64,000 nt of DNA from Bacteroidota bacterium (GCA_023386235.1 JAEWKC010000032.1:37107-101106); one strand, 5' to 3'. Positions 8,038 to 17,331 are shown, numbered from the stretch's first letter. The notes: generated from the sequence alone by a model not told the origin. Made by a program: numbers and translations.

Positions 8038-8959
8038 CGGCTTATTGAAAATATTATTTTTTGTTGTTTTACTCATAAACACTGCTGCATTATCTGCGCA
8101 GGAACTGAATGCCAAAGTAATGGTAAACGCCCAGCAATTGGGCACTTCCGCTGATCAGTCAGCGGTGCGTACGCTGCAAAACCAGCTAACCGAGTTTCTG
8201 AATACTAAAAAATGGACCAAAGATGTTTTCCTGCCACAGGAAAGGATTGTGTGTAATTTTTCCATCACCTTAAAAAGTGTTACCAATCAAAATACATACG
8301 ATGCTACCTTGATTGTACAAGCGGCCAGGCCTGTATTCAATTCCATGTATCAGTCGCCCATTGTGAATTTCAGAGACGATTTATTTACTTTTAAATATCT
8401 GCCTTCGCAGCGGTTAGACATAGATGTATCCAGGAGTACGGGCGGCGATCCGCTGGCTGTGAATCTGAGTTCTGTAGTCACTTATTGGGTAAATATTATT
8501 TTAGGAATGCACTATGCTTCTTTTGAGTTAAATGCCGGAGCGCCATTTTTTGCTGCGGCTCAAAATATTGTAAACGCCGCGCCACAGGGAAATGTGCTAA
8601 AAGGCTGGCAGTTATTTGATGGCGAACGAACACGCTTTGCATTGGCCAGTAACTTATCTAACCCACGGTTTGAAAGAATCAACCAGATTATTTATAACTA
8701 CTACAGGCTGGGAATGGATAATATTTATAACGATGATCGTACGGCTTCCAATAATCTCCTGGAAGCATTGAAAACATTGAGAGAAGTGTATTTGGAAAAC
8801 CCGTCTTCCATGATCATTCCTTTCTTTATTGAAAACAGAGGTGGGGAATTATCGGGGATTTTTAAAAAATCAATGCCGCATATAAAAAGTGAGGCACATC
8901 AGATATTAACTTTGCTTGATCCGGGCAATATTGAAAAATACAATGAGTTACAAAATTAA
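8030..8959 (+). CDS. porD: DUF4835 / PorD-like type IX secretion protein
   Basis: This 309-residue exported protein has a signal peptide (hydrophobic residues 5-24, cleavage after LSA). It has the features of DUF4835, the family that includes PorD, which is linked to type IX secretion and gliding in Bacteroidota. Recognisable stretches are the early NAQQLGTSADQS segment, the central FKYLPSQRLDIDVS and SVVTYWVNIILGMHYASFELNAG regions, and the C-terminal SNPRFERINQIIYNYYRLGMD. It overlaps coaBC upstream and the DUF4296 lipoprotein gene downstream (17 bp). The molecular role of PorD in the secretion machine is not well defined. Confidence 0.82.
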   Translation: MNNGLLKILFFVVLLINTAALSAQELNAKVMVNAQQLGTSADQSAVRTLQNQLTEFLNTKKWTKDVFLPQERIVCNFSITLKSVTNQNTYDATLIVQAARPVFNSMYQSPIVNFRDDLFTFKYLPSQRLDIDVSRSTGGDPLAVNLSSVVTYWVNIILGMHYASFELNAGAPFFAAAQNIVNAAPQGNVLKGWQLFDGERTRFALASNLSNPRFERINQIIYNYYRLGMDNIYNDDRTASNNLLEALKTLREVYLENPSSMIIPFFIENRGGELSGIFKKSMPHIKSEAHQILTLLDPGNIEKYNELQN

Positions 8960-9485
8960 AATTACGGTTTGGCTTTTATCATTTGTTGTTATTGCAGCGG
9001 CCTGCTCTAAAGTGCCGCGTAAATATATACAGCCGGATGAAATGAAAGTGATGATGTGGGAAATGATGTTTGCCGACAAAAAAATATTTGGAAATGGCGG
9101 TTCTATTATGAGTTATCCCGATTCGTTGACTACCGAATACAGCAAAGTATTGGAATACCACGGTGTATCGCAAAAAAAATTTATTGACAGTTGGAAATAT
9201 TACCAGTCAAATCCTGAATTATTAAAAGTATTGTACGACAGTGTTTATAATTACGGAAACAGGATGGTGGCGCAAGTGCAGGAAAGAATAAGAATACAGG
9301 ATTCGATAAAAGGCGCGGAAGCACGTTTGCAGGATTCTCTCAATCTTTCTAAACCCGATTCATTAAAGCGGGATTCTTTAAGACGCGATTCTATCAGGAT
9401 AGATTCTTTGAAAAAAGATTCTATTAGTAAAGTGCTTCCAGCAATCACCGATAGTTTTAATAAGAACCTTATACAGGCTATATAA
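8943..9485 (+). CDS. DUF4296 lipoprotein with Asp-Ser-Leu repeat tail
   Basis: This 180-residue predicted lipoprotein has a signal anchor ending in AAAC (lipidated Cys21). The folded part (about 25-110) fits DUF4296 of Bacteroidota, with PDEMKVMMWEMMFADKKI near the start and SQKKFIDSWKYYQSNPEL in the middle. Its function is unknown. The C-terminal third is low complexity: a five-residue motif of the kind (K/R)-D-S-(L/I)-(K/R) recurs six to seven times. The ATG inside the porD 3' end is preferred to an earlier start because it directly precedes the signal peptide. It is the last gene of the coaBC-porD unit. Confidence 0.75.
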   Translation: MSYKIKITVWLLSFVVIAAACSKVPRKYIQPDEMKVMMWEMMFADKKIFGNGGSIMSYPDSLTTEYSKVLEYHGVSQKKFIDSWKYYQSNPELLKVLYDSVYNYGNRMVAQVQERIRIQDSIKGAEARLQDSLNLSKPDSLKRDSLRRDSIRIDSLKKDSISKVLPAITDSFNKNLIQAI

Positions 9486-9519
9486 AAAAAGATACTGTTT
9501 TTAGTGCAGTATCTTTTTT
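9484..9519 (+). terminator. Bidirectional intrinsic terminator
   Basis: The inverted repeat AAAAAGATACTG/CAGTATCTTTTT has A and T tracts on both sides. It overlaps the end of the DUF4296 gene and lies 13 nt past the stop of the convergent DUF3276 gene, so it can serve both transcripts. Confidence 0.75.
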
Positions 9520-9531
9520 AAATATTACCAT

Positions 9532-9987
9532 TTACCATTTGTCCACATGCTCGTTGGCCAAGTTATCGCCGGATGAGGCAGGAGGATTGTCTTCCGGTTC
9601 TTCTTTTTTAATTTCTTCAACCGGAGGTTTTACTTCATTAGTGTTGCTTTCTTCGCTGACTGTAGTTTTAGCCGCAGGCGTGTATTCGCCTTCTTCGTAC
9701 TCGTGATTGAAAGCATCAAAGTCAAAATCGGGCATCAGCTCGGTTTTTACGTGCTCTACAGTTTCTGCCAGGGCTTTCAGGAACTTATTGAAATCTTCTT
9801 TGTAAAGAAATACTTTGTGCCTGTCGTAGCCATCGTCGTTAAAGCGTTTCCTGCTTTCGGTGATGGTAAGGTAGTAGTCGTTGCTACGCGTTTCTCTTAC
9901 ATCAAAAAAGTAAGTTCTTCTTTTGCCTGCTTTAATGCGTTTACTATAAACGCTCTCTTGTTTCTTTTCATTATTTTCGTACGCCAC
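9532..9987 (-). CDS. DUF3276 PUR-like nucleic-acid-binding protein
   Basis: This small cytoplasmic protein of 151 residues belongs to the DUF3276/PUR-alpha-like family of Bacteroidota and spirochaetes, whose characterised members bind single-stranded or structured nucleic acid. The PUR-repeat-like core is residues about 10-85, with KRRTYFFDVRETRSNDYYL and ITESRKRF strands followed by a helix (YKEDFNKFLKALAETVEHV). Residues 95-151 are acidic and Pro/Glu/Thr-rich, probably disordered. A good promoter lies upstream. The biological target is unknown. Confidence 0.8.
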   Translation of the reverse strand: MAYENNEKKQESVYSKRIKAGKRRTYFFDVRETRSNDYYLTITESRKRFNDDGYDRHKVFLYKEDFNKFLKALAETVEHVKTELMPDFDFDAFNHEYEEGEYTPAAKTTVSEESNTNEVKPPVEEIKKEEPEDNPPASSGDNLANEHVDKW

Positions 9988-10034
9988 AATACAATAGTTT
10001 AATGTTCTAAAATATCCTTTTCAAAAAGTCATTA

Positions 10035-10064
10035 CAAATATAATATTGTTTTTTTTCTGTCAAA
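10035..10064 (-). promoter_or_regulatory. Promoter of the DUF3276 gene
   Basis: On the minus strand a TTTG box (10061-10064), an 18-nt spacer and TATATTTG (10035-10042) match the Bacteroidota consensus closely. The start codon is about 48 nt downstream. Confidence 0.7.
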
Positions 10065-10102
10065 ATTTTTTGAAGGCTTTTTTTTAACAGAAAAAATTCC
10101 AT

Positions 10103-11911
10103 TTACTCGTGTTTTACCTGTTTGTTGTACAATTCTTTGTAATAACCGTCTTGGGCCATCAGCGTGGCATGATTGCCTTGTTCAATGATTTTACCATCTT
10201 CCAGCACTATGATTTTTGAAAAGTTAAATACAGTAAATATGCGGTGTGTAATGATAATGGCCGTTTTATCTTTCAGTGCGCTGTTTAAATTATTGATAAT
10301 GAGATTTTCGGTTTTGGCATCCACCGCGCTCAAACAATCATCGAATATCATCAGTTCTGGTTGCTTTATCAATGCGCGGGCTATGGATATACGTTGCTTT
10401 TGCCCGCCGCTAAGGGTAATGCCTCTTTCTCCCACCTTTGTTTGATAACCGTTTTCGAGAGATAATATTTCATTATGGATTCCTGCCATTTTAGCCGCGT
10501 TTTCTACTGTTTGCCCTGTGGGTTTTTCATCCAGTCCAAAAGCAATATTGTTATAAATCGTATCGCTGAACAGGAAAACATCCTGTGGCACATAGCTCAC
10601 GCTTTCGCGCAAATGGCGAAGTGCTATATCATTAATATTAACTTTATCAAACAATATTTCTCCTTTGTTTACTTCAAAAAAGCGCAATAAAAGTTGTGCG
10701 AGCGTAGATTTTCCACTGCCTGTTTTACCCAGTATCAATACTTTTTCGCCTTTATGAATACTCAGGTTAAAATCATTGATGGCTTTAATTCCTGTATTTT
10801 CATAGGTAAAAGAAACGTTTTTAAAATGAATATTGGTATTGATAACAGCTTTTATTGTATCCGGCCGATCTTTAATTTCGGGTTCAGACTCTAAAAATTC
10901 GTTCAGTCTTTTTTGGGAAGCAGACGCGCGCTGTATCATATTGGCAACCCAGCCAATAGCGGTAAAAGGAAACACCAGCATATTGATATACATAACAAAT
11001 TCTACTACAATACCCAGTGTGGCAATGTCATTTAAAATCATCATACTGCCTATGAAAATAGTAATGATGGTACTCAGGCCCACAACCATGGTAATGGTAG
11101 GGAAAAATACAGATTCTATTTTGGCTAAATTAACCGCATTGCTTCTGTACGATTCATTGTTTTCCCTGAAAAAATTGATCATGGCTTTTTCCTGCACAAA
11201 AGATTTAATGACCCTGATGCCGGAATAAGATTCCTGAGCGGTAGTGGTAATGTCTGAAAGCACCGCCTGCACTTTCTCACTTTTCTTATGAATGGTAGAA
11301 TTAACGAAATAAATAATCAGTGCCAATACAGGCAGGGGCGAGAGCGTAAGCAATGTAAGCTGCACATCTTTGCTAAACATATTGTACAGACAAAAAATAA
11401 TAATAGATACCAGATTAATGAGCTGCATAATGCCAGGACCCACATAGGCTCTCACTCTGGTGACGTCTTCAGCCATTCTGTTCATCAAATCTCCGGTACT
11501 GTGCATTTTGTAAAAGTTGGCATCTAGTTTTTGATAATGATCATATACTTCGTTTTTTTGGTCGTATTCAATATGCCGGCTCATTACAATAATTGTCTGC
11601 CTCATCAAAAACATCATTACACCACGCAAAAGCGCTAAAGAAAGTATGACCAGACTGGCAATCCATACCATTTTGCCATAAGGGTATTGATCAAGCCACG
11701 CGTATACATTATTTACCAGGCCAAATTGAGAAGGATGAGTGGTAACGGGTTTGCCGTTAGGTAGCATTTCCTGTATTTTGTTGACCACATAGCCTGTAAT
11801 TTCGGGCGTTAACACAGCGAAGTAATTAGAGGCGCAAATAAACAAGATGCCTGCTATTAAGCGATAACGGTATTTCCAGAAATATTTATTGACAGCTTTA
11901 AGATGTTTCAT
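10103..11911 (-). CDS. ABC exporter, fused permease and ATPase (MsbA/LmrA-like half-transporter)
   Basis: This 602-residue half-transporter probably works as a homodimer in the inner membrane. Residues 1-320 hold six membrane helices of the ABC_membrane fold. Residues about 345-590 are the nucleotide-binding domain, with Walker A GKTGSGKST, Q-loop YVPQDVFLF, signature LSGGQKQR, Walker B LMIFDDCLSAVD and switch His in IITHRI. The asparagine- and lysine-rich sequence resembles the YheI/MdlB/LmrA branch of multidrug or lipid exporters; the substrate cannot be read from sequence. It is monocistronic, with a TATTTTTG -7 box (11989-11996) upstream. Confidence 0.88.
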   Translation of the reverse strand: MKHLKAVNKYFWKYRYRLIAGILFICASNYFAVLTPEITGYVVNKIQEMLPNGKPVTTHPSQFGLVNNVYAWLDQYPYGKMVWIASLVILSLALLRGVMMFLMRQTIIVMSRHIEYDQKNEVYDHYQKLDANFYKMHSTGDLMNRMAEDVTRVRAYVGPGIMQLINLVSIIIFCLYNMFSKDVQLTLLTLSPLPVLALIIYFVNSTIHKKSEKVQAVLSDITTTAQESYSGIRVIKSFVQEKAMINFFRENNESYRSNAVNLAKIESVFFPTITMVVGLSTIITIFIGSMMILNDIATLGIVVEFVMYINMLVFPFTAIGWVANMIQRASASQKRLNEFLESEPEIKDRPDTIKAVINTNIHFKNVSFTYENTGIKAINDFNLSIHKGEKVLILGKTGSGKSTLAQLLLRFFEVNKGEILFDKVNINDIALRHLRESVSYVPQDVFLFSDTIYNNIAFGLDEKPTGQTVENAAKMAGIHNEILSLENGYQTKVGERGITLSGGQKQRISIARALIKQPELMIFDDCLSAVDAKTENLIINNLNSALKDKTAIIITHRIFTVFNFSKIIVLEDGKIIEQGNHATLMAQDGYYKELYNKQVKHE

Positions 11912-12053
11912 TCAATGATTTGTACTTTTCTCTTGTCCTTTTTAGCAGTTAAAACGGTATGTGAAATGACCTGAACAAAAAATTTCAGCAAAAATACGTT
12001 ATATAAAGTAATTTTTTTTGGAGAAATAACAAAGTTGATGTTATTTTGCGCCC

Positions 12054-12138
12054 GGAGAGATGGCAGAGTGGTCGAATGCGGCGGTCTTGAAAACCGTTGA
12101 CTGTCAAAGGTCCGGGGGTTCGAATCCCTCTCTCTCCG
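12054..12138 (+). tRNA. tRNA-Ser (UGA)
   Basis: This 85-nt class II tRNA has the 7-bp acceptor stem GGAGAGA/TCTCTCC with discriminator G. The anticodon stem GCGGT/ACCGT encloses loop CTTGAAA with anticodon TGA. A long variable arm of serine type is followed by the T-arm GGTTCGAATCC. CCA is not encoded. An intrinsic terminator follows at once. Confidence 0.97.
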
Positions 12139-12141
12139 CAG

Positions 12142-12169
12142 AAGGCATTGATTAGCAATGCCTTTTTTT
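12142..12169 (+). terminator. Intrinsic terminator of tRNA-Ser
   Basis: A perfect 9-bp stem AAGGCATTG/CAATGCCTT with a 5-nt loop is followed by a run of seven Ts, four bases after the tRNA. Confidence 0.88.
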
Positions 12170-12456
12170 ATTTACATCTACTTTAGCACCCAATAATTCA
12201 GTTGATATTATTCATAAGTTATTCGGATGTAGATTCGTGGCAGTGTTGAATCGGTAGGTGGTATTTTATCTATTATTCAAAATCCACCAAATTCTTTAGG
12301 ATAGTGAGCTTGCCTTCTCCAAAAGTTATTAAAAGCTTATTTATAGAGCACCTTCAAAAACGCTTTGCAGCACAAAGTTTCAGATGTAATGGCAACAAAA
12401 TATTAGCACGGTGTTTAAGTTGTTTTTTTTACATTTGTGATAATTAATTTACGTAT
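12170..12456. other. Intergenic region before cbpA
   Basis: No convincing coding sequence or structured RNA is seen in this stretch. The only recognisable element is TACATTTG at 12430-12437, a good -7 box 20 nt before the cbpA ATG. No matching -33 box is evident. Confidence 0.5.
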
Positions 12457-13368
12457 ATGGCATTTATAGATTATTATCAGATATTAGGCATTGATAGAAA
12501 TGCTTCGCAGGATTCTATTAAGAAAGCCTATAGAAAGCTGGCAAGAAAGTATCATCCCGATCTTAATCCCAACGATAAAGAAGCAGCTGAAAAATTCAAA
12601 CAGATCAACGAAGCCAATGAAGTACTCAGCGATGAGGAAAAGCGAAAGAAATATGATAAGTACGGCGAAAACTGGCGTCATGGCGAGGAATACGAAAAAG
12701 CCAGACAAGCGCAGGAGCAGCAGTATGCCGGAAGTCGTTCGGGTAGCCGGTTTTATACACAAGCCGACTTTGGCGAGGGAGACTTTTCAGATTTCTTTGA
12801 GCAAATGTTCGGCGCTCAGGCTTCAGGGAATTTCTCCTCGGGCAGAAGAGCTAATGCGCAGTTCAAAGGACAGGATCTGAATGCTGAAGTACAAATAACT
12901 TTGCGTGAGGCATACACTACACATCAGCGCACATTTACCATTAACGATAAAAATGTAAGAATCACCATACCCGCAGGTGTGGCAGACGGACAGAAAATTC
13001 GCCTGAAAGGTTATGGCGGGCCGGGTATGAATGGCGGACCTAACGGTGATTTATACATTACCTTCCGTATTGCGGATGATAATGAATTCAAGCGTGCGGG
13101 AGATGATTTATACGCAACTATTTCCATTGATTTATATACGGCGGTGTTAGGCGGCGAAACAACCATTAACACCATGACCGGACAGGTAAAATTAAAGGTA
13201 AAGGCAGGTACGCAAAACGGTACTAAAACAAAGCTGAAAGGAAAAGGATTCCCGGTATATAAGCAGGAAGGTAATTTCGGCGACCTGATAGTAACTTATC
13301 AGGTACAGATTCCTACAGATCTTACAGACAAACAAAAAGAACTTTTTAATCAATTAGCTCAATCTTAA
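12457..13368 (+). CDS. cbpA: CbpA-type DnaJ-like co-chaperone
   Basis: This 303-residue type II J-protein stimulates DnaK ATP hydrolysis and delivers substrates. The J domain (residues 3-70) contains the essential HPD motif in [10 protein letters not shown] Gly/Phe/Arg-rich linker (about 90-140) follows, and then two DnaJ C-terminal beta domains (about 145-295). The zinc-finger repeats of DnaJ are absent, which marks it as CbpA. The CbpM-like regulator follows after 10 nt, the standard cbpA-cbpM pairing. E. coli CbpA also binds curved DNA; whether this one does is unknown. Confidence 0.9.
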   Translation: MAFIDYYQILGIDRNASQDSIKKAYRKLARKYHPDLNPNDKEAAEKFKQINEANEVLSDEEKRKKYDKYGENWRHGEEYEKARQAQEQQYAGSRSGSRFYTQADFGEGDFSDFFEQMFGAQASGNFSSGRRANAQFKGQDLNAEVQITLREAYTTHQRTFTINDKNVRITIPAGVADGQKIRLKGYGGPGMNGGPNGDLYITFRIADDNEFKRAGDDLYATISIDLYTAVLGGETTINTMTGQVKLKVKAGTQNGTKTKLKGKGFPVYKQEGNFGDLIVTYQVQIPTDLTDKQKELFNQLAQS

Positions 13369-13378
13369 ATTTTTCAGC

Positions 13379-13666
13379 ATGAACCAAGAATTGATTTTAA
13401 TAGAAGAATATTGCAGACAATGCAGCATAGATACTACTTTTATACAAAACCTGGAAGATGTAGGATTGATAGAAATTATAGAAGTAGAACAAAAATATTA
13501 TATTTCAGATGCGCAAATCAATGACCTTCAGCGATACACAGAATGGCATTATGATTTAGATATCAGCCTGGCAGGCATTGATACTATACAGAACCTGCTC
13601 AATCGCATGGAAACCATGCAGAGAGAAATCGACCTGTTGAAAAATCGCTTAAGGCTATTTGAATAG
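13379..13666 (+). CDS. cbpM: Chaperone modulator CbpM (MerR-like helix-turn-helix)
   Basis: This 95-residue protein begins with a MerR-like winged helix region (ILIEEYCRQCSIDTTFIQNLEDVGLI) and ends in a leucine-rich coiled coil (about 62-93). CbpM binds the J domain of CbpA and blocks its action on DnaK. Position directly after cbpA on the same strand strongly supports the call. It is not expected to be a DNA-binding regulator despite the MerR-like fold. Confidence 0.82.
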   Translation: MNQELILIEEYCRQCSIDTTFIQNLEDVGLIEIIEVEQKYYISDAQINDLQRYTEWHYDLDISLAGIDTIQNLLNRMETMQREIDLLKNRLRLFE

Positions 13667-13688
13667 TTTTTAATTGTCATTATTTCCG

Positions 13689-13696
13689 TACTTTTG
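13689..13696 (+). promoter_or_regulatory. -7 promoter box for ychF
   Basis: TACTTTTG fits TAnnTTTG and lies 25 nt before the ychF ATG. It shows ychF has its own promoter after cbpM. No -33 box at normal spacing is clear. Confidence 0.5.
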
Positions 13697-13721
13697 CACC
13701 TCAAAAAAATTACAATCAATA

Positions 13722-14822
13722 ATGGCATTACAGGCTGGTATAGTAGGACTTCCCAATGTGGGCAAATCAACTCTTTTTAACGCGCTGAGCAATGCAAAAG
13801 CCCAGGCAGCCAATTTCCCTTTTTGTACTATTGAACCCAACGTAGGTGTAATCACCGTTCCCGATAAAAGACTGTTTGAACTGGAAGCATTGGTAAAACC
13901 CAACCGTGTGGTACCTACTACTGTAGAAATTGTGGACATTGCCGGACTGGTAAAAGGTGCCAGTAAAGGAGAAGGATTGGGCAACCAGTTCCTGGGCAAC
14001 ATTCGTGCTACGGACGCCATTATACATGTGGTGCGTTGCTTTGAAGATGAAAATGTAATTCATGTAGACGGAAGCGTAGACCCGGTAAGAGATAAAGAAA
14101 TTATTGATACTGAACTACAGCTAAAAGATTTAGATACGATAGAAAAAAATATCACTAAATTAGAAAAGCAAGGCAAAAGCGGCGATAAGGATGCCGCACG
14201 CGGTGTGGAAATTTTTAAGATGCTTAAAGCACATATAGAGCAGGGTAAAAATGCACGATCGTTCGATATTATTCCTGAAGAAAAAGTAAAGTTTATAAAT
14301 CCTTTGTTCCTGCTTACAGCCAAGCCCGTTATATACGTGTGCAATGTAGATGAAGGCTCTGTGGTAAACGGTAATAAACACACCGAAGCGCTTAAAGAAG
14401 CTATCAAAGGTGAAGAAGCGGAGGTGCTATTTATAAGTGCTGCTATCGAAAGTGAAATAGCCGTAATGGAAAGCTATGAAGACCGGCAGATGTTTTTAGA
14501 AGAAATGGGGCTGCATGAAAGTGGCGTAGCAAGGCTTATTCAATCTACTTACAAACTGTTGCATCTCATCACTTATTTTACTGCCGGCGTGCAGGAAGTA
14601 CGTGCTTGGACCATTACCGAAGGTGATACTGCTCCGCAGGCTGCAGGCGTAATCCATACAGATTTTGAAAAAGGATTTATCCGGGCGGAAGTGATTAAAT
14701 ACGAAGATTTTCTGAAATATACATCAGAAGCGGCATGCAGAGAAGCCGGCAAACTGGCGGTACAGGGTAAAACCTACGTTGTAGAAGACGGCGATATTAT
14801 GCATTTCCTGTTTAATGTATAG
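13722..14822 (+). CDS. ychF: YchF/OLA1 family ribosome-associated ATPase
   Basis: This is a universally conserved Obg-related P-loop protein that prefers ATP to GTP, binds ribosomes and is linked to redox and stress responses. The 366-residue product starts MALQAGIVGLPNVGKST (Walker A, GLPNVGKS). The G2/G3 region is VEIVDIAGLVKGAS, followed by a coiled-coil insert (about 120-200) and a C-terminal TGS domain with AWTITEGDTAPQAAGVIHTDF. The G4 motif is the non-GTP type (YVCNVDE), as expected. An upstream in-frame ATG would add 16 residues and overlap the promoter, so the internal start is used. Confidence 0.95.
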   Translation: MALQAGIVGLPNVGKSTLFNALSNAKAQAANFPFCTIEPNVGVITVPDKRLFELEALVKPNRVVPTTVEIVDIAGLVKGASKGEGLGNQFLGNIRATDAIIHVVRCFEDENVIHVDGSVDPVRDKEIIDTELQLKDLDTIEKNITKLEKQGKSGDKDAARGVEIFKMLKAHIEQGKNARSFDIIPEEKVKFINPLFLLTAKPVIYVCNVDEGSVVNGNKHTEALKEAIKGEEAEVLFISAAIESEIAVMESYEDRQMFLEEMGLHESGVARLIQSTYKLLHLITYFTAGVQEVRAWTITEGDTAPQAAGVIHTDFEKGFIRAEVIKYEDFLKYTSEAACREAGKLAVQGKTYVVEDGDIMHFLFNV

Positions 14823-14848
14823 AGGCAACAGGGGGCGCATCTCCTAAA

Positions 14849-15835
14849 TCATTCCAGTATTTCAGCTACAATTTTATTAGAACGTAATCGTTTTTCATGG
14901 TCGTAAATGTAAGATGTAAACATTATTTCATCTACCTGGCTACGTGTAATAAAATCATTAAGATTTTTACTCAGGTTTTCTTTATTGCCTATAAAAGTAT
15001 ATTTCAGCATTTGAGGCAGCACGGCTCTCTCGTAATCGCTTAAAACTGCGGTGATATCTTCTACCGGCGCTTTCAGGTAATCGCTTTTGCCTGTGATTAC
15101 GCCTTTAAACATCATAAATAAAGAGGTTGATAAAAATTCTGCTTCTTCCTGCGTATCTGCTGCAATGGCATTTACACAAGCCATTACGTAGGGTTTGCTT
15201 AGTTGTTTGGAAGGCTGAAAATTGTTTCGGTAAATCTCTATGGCCTGTTCAAACTGTGTGGGTGCAAAATGCGCGGCAAAAGAGTAGGGCAGTCCCATTG
15301 CTGCGGCTAAATGCGCGCTGTCTGTGCTGGAGCCCAATATCCATACGGGAATATCAATGCCTTCACGCGGCACTGCACGTACTTTATCATCTTTATACTC
15401 TTTACTTAAATAGCGCATCAATTCATTTACATTTTCAGGAAACTGAAAGGCGGCCATTTTATCTCTTCTTAACGCGGCAGCGGTGATCTGGTCTGTTCCG
15501 GGAGCTCTGCCCAGTCCCAGGTCAATTCTGTCGGGATAAAGCGTAGCTAATGTTCCAAACTGTTCCGCTACTATCAATGGGGTATGGTTAGGCAGCATAA
15601 TGCCACCGGAGCCTACACGTATAGTTTTGGTGCCGCCTGCCACATAGCCAATGAGTATAGCAGTTGCGGCACTTGCTACCGATTGCATATTGTGGTGCTC
15701 TGCAAACCAAAATCTTGTGTATCCCCATTTTTCTGCGTGTGCGGCAAGGTCTAATGTGTTTTCAAACGTTTGCAGCACGGTATTTTTATCATTAACAGTA
15801 GCCAATTCTAAAACGGAGTAAAACGGTTTGCTCAT
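14849..15835 (-). CDS. LLM-class (luciferase-like) flavin oxidoreductase
   Basis: This 328-residue TIM-barrel enzyme of the bacterial luciferase-like monooxygenase superfamily presumably uses FMNH2 from a separate reductase. Typical features are the N-terminal [31 protein letters not shown] region, [24 protein letters not shown], and [11 protein letters not shown], as in the MsnO8/YhbW-type group. The substrate is unknown; members of this group act on varied small molecules. It is a single gene, with no clear operon partner; ychF converges from the other side 26 bp away. Confidence 0.85.
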   Translation of the reverse strand: MSKPFYSVLELATVNDKNTVLQTFENTLDLAAHAEKWGYTRFWFAEHHNMQSVASAATAILIGYVAGGTKTIRVGSGGIMLPNHTPLIVAEQFGTLATLYPDRIDLGLGRAPGTDQITAAALRRDKMAAFQFPENVNELMRYLSKEYKDDKVRAVPREGIDIPVWILGSSTDSAHLAAAMGLPYSFAAHFAPTQFEQAIEIYRNNFQPSKQLSKPYVMACVNAIAADTQEEAEFLSTSLFMMFKGVITGKSDYLKAPVEDITAVLSDYERAVLPQMLKYTFIGNKENLSKNLNDFITRSQVDEIMFTSYIYDHEKRLRSNKIVAEILE

Positions 15836-15907
15836 AACAGATTTATTTTAAATTATTATCTTCAATATTACAGTTTAGATATGGAGAAAAAAAGTTAATT
15901 TTAGGGT

Positions 15908-16273
15908 ATGAGCAAATTGGTAGGCATAAGATATTTTCAACATCCTAATGAAGTAGTAGTATTAAAAACTTTGCTGGAGAACGCTGCTATTCCTTACTTC
16001 TTCAAAGATGAAAACCTGACGCAAACCATGCCGTTCTATACCTTTTGGAGTGGTGGTATACAGTTGCAGGTGTGGGAAGAAGACGTAGAGCGCGCTACAC
16101 AATTGCTTGTGGAGACCGGTTACCTAGAAAGAGATATTGAAATACCCAGCCAGGAAGAACGGCTGGAACAATACGCCGACAGAATACCTCTTGTTAAAAA
16201 CCTGAAAAGAAGATATAAAATTATTATTGCCTTTTTAATCATTCTTTTAATGCTGTTGATGATAGTTTTTTAA
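15908..16273 (+). CDS. DUF2007 protein with C-terminal membrane anchor
   Basis: This 121-residue protein has a DUF2007 domain at about residues 5-75, a small ferredoxin-like fold with a VVVLKTLLENAAIPYFFKDE helix and strand and a WEEDVERATQLLVETGY end. A basic stretch (KNLKRRYK) and one membrane helix (about 103-121) at the C-terminus suggest tail anchoring, with the domain facing the cytoplasm. DUF2007 proteins are annotated as putative signal-transducing proteins without firm evidence. It stands alone, 72 bp from the divergent oxidoreductase gene. Confidence 0.72.
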   Translation: MSKLVGIRYFQHPNEVVVLKTLLENAAIPYFFKDENLTQTMPFYTFWSGGIQLQVWEEDVERATQLLVETGYLERDIEIPSQEERLEQYADRIPLVKNLKRRYKIIIAFLIILLMLLMIVF

Positions 16274-16345
16274 TATAATAAAATAAAATCGGCCGGTAAA
16301 ATTTACCCGCTGATAATAAGGATGTAAGATAGAACTGAATGTATT

Positions 16346-17299
16346 TTACAACTCGAATCTGAACCCGAAAGAGATATTGTTGAACCGGGCATTCGGTTCT
16401 TTAAACAATGGATTTAAATCGTATTTTACATATAATGTTGTTTCACCGAAACCCGCGTAGGCGCTTATTCCATAAATGAATTCATTGACAGGATAACTTG
16501 CTTTTATTTTTTCTTTTGTTATTTTTCCATTCTCTTCATACTTTAGTTTTTGTCGATTACCAATACTTACTCCTGCATATCCTCCAAAGCCTGCCTTGAA
16601 TTTATTGTGGGTAGAAAATTTATATTCGCTTTTTCCTTTTCCCAATGTATAACCGCCCAGCTCAAGGTATACAGGCACTACAAGATTGTAATAATTGAGT
16701 TTGGATTTTTTTAAATCAATAGGATAATTTTCTAAAGCAATTATTCCATTGTTGGTAGTGAAATAGCGATTGTCAGTAGGTTTCAGCGCGTTGAACTGAA
16801 CGCTTAAGCCGTATTTCAATCTGGCAAAATTGCTTTTTTCTGCCAGGCGGGTGGAAGCTAATAAGGAGATTTCTGCAAAGCGGCTTCCCAGCGTTTTAAA
16901 CTCACTGTTGTTCAGCGATTTGCCCTGCTCAATAGCGTTGTTGATGCCAAATGCAAATGCCAGGTTGTCGGTGGTAGTACGTTTGGGGTAGGTGTGTACT
17001 ACGTACTCTACGGTATCTGCTCTTACCGGGTCATCCAGCCGGGCAATTTTTTTATCTATTTCAATGGCGTGTTTTTCGGCGGCTTTTGTTTTAAGTTCTT
17101 CGGCTTCTTCATAAGTGATTTCCTCATTTTCTAATTTTTTATTGATCGCGATTACTTCTTTTTTTAAAGCTTCTTTTTCACGTTTTTTGATTTTCTCAAT
17201 CATTTGCTCTTTTGACAGATAGGTAGTGTCTTGTGCGTAGAGATTTGCAGCGCTGAATAAAATAAACAGGCTTGCAAAAAAGATAAATTTGCATTTCAT
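16346..17299 (-). CDS. Exported protein with charged helical segment and outer-membrane beta-barrel-like domain
   Basis: I do not recognise a named family. The 317-residue product has a signal peptide (residues 1-22, cleavage at LYA-QD). A highly charged Lys/Glu-rich helical segment (about 28-95) follows, then about 200 residues of alternating beta strands with Gly/Tyr/Phe patterns ending in ISFGFRFEL, a typical C-terminal strand of outer-membrane barrels. It is the last gene after an ECF sigma factor and an anti-sigma-like protein (32 bp gap), so it may be a target of that system. A small barrel anchored to the outer membrane is the best inference. Confidence 0.6.
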   Translation of the reverse strand: MKCKFIFFASLFILFSAANLYAQDTTYLSKEQMIEKIKKREKEALKKEVIAINKKLENEEITYEEAEELKTKAAEKHAIEIDKKIARLDDPVRADTVEYVVHTYPKRTTTDNLAFAFGINNAIEQGKSLNNSEFKTLGSRFAEISLLASTRLAEKSNFARLKYGLSVQFNALKPTDNRYFTTNNGIIALENYPIDLKKSKLNYYNLVVPVYLELGGYTLGKGKSEYKFSTHNKFKAGFGGYAGVSIGNRQKLKYEENGKITKEKIKASYPVNEFIYGISAYAGFGETTLYVKYDLNPLFKEPNARFNNISFGFRFEL

Positions 17300-17331
17300 A
17301 AGTGTAAGAATTATAAGTTAAACTATATTGT

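Noticed and set aside
10833..11228. Plus-strand open frame of 131 codons inside the ABC exporter gene
   Set aside because: Antisense shadow of the transmembrane and linker coding region; no family features.
16280..16320. Imperfect hairpin between the DUF2007 and outer-membrane genes as a terminator
   Set aside because: The stem has mismatches and no T run follows on either strand.
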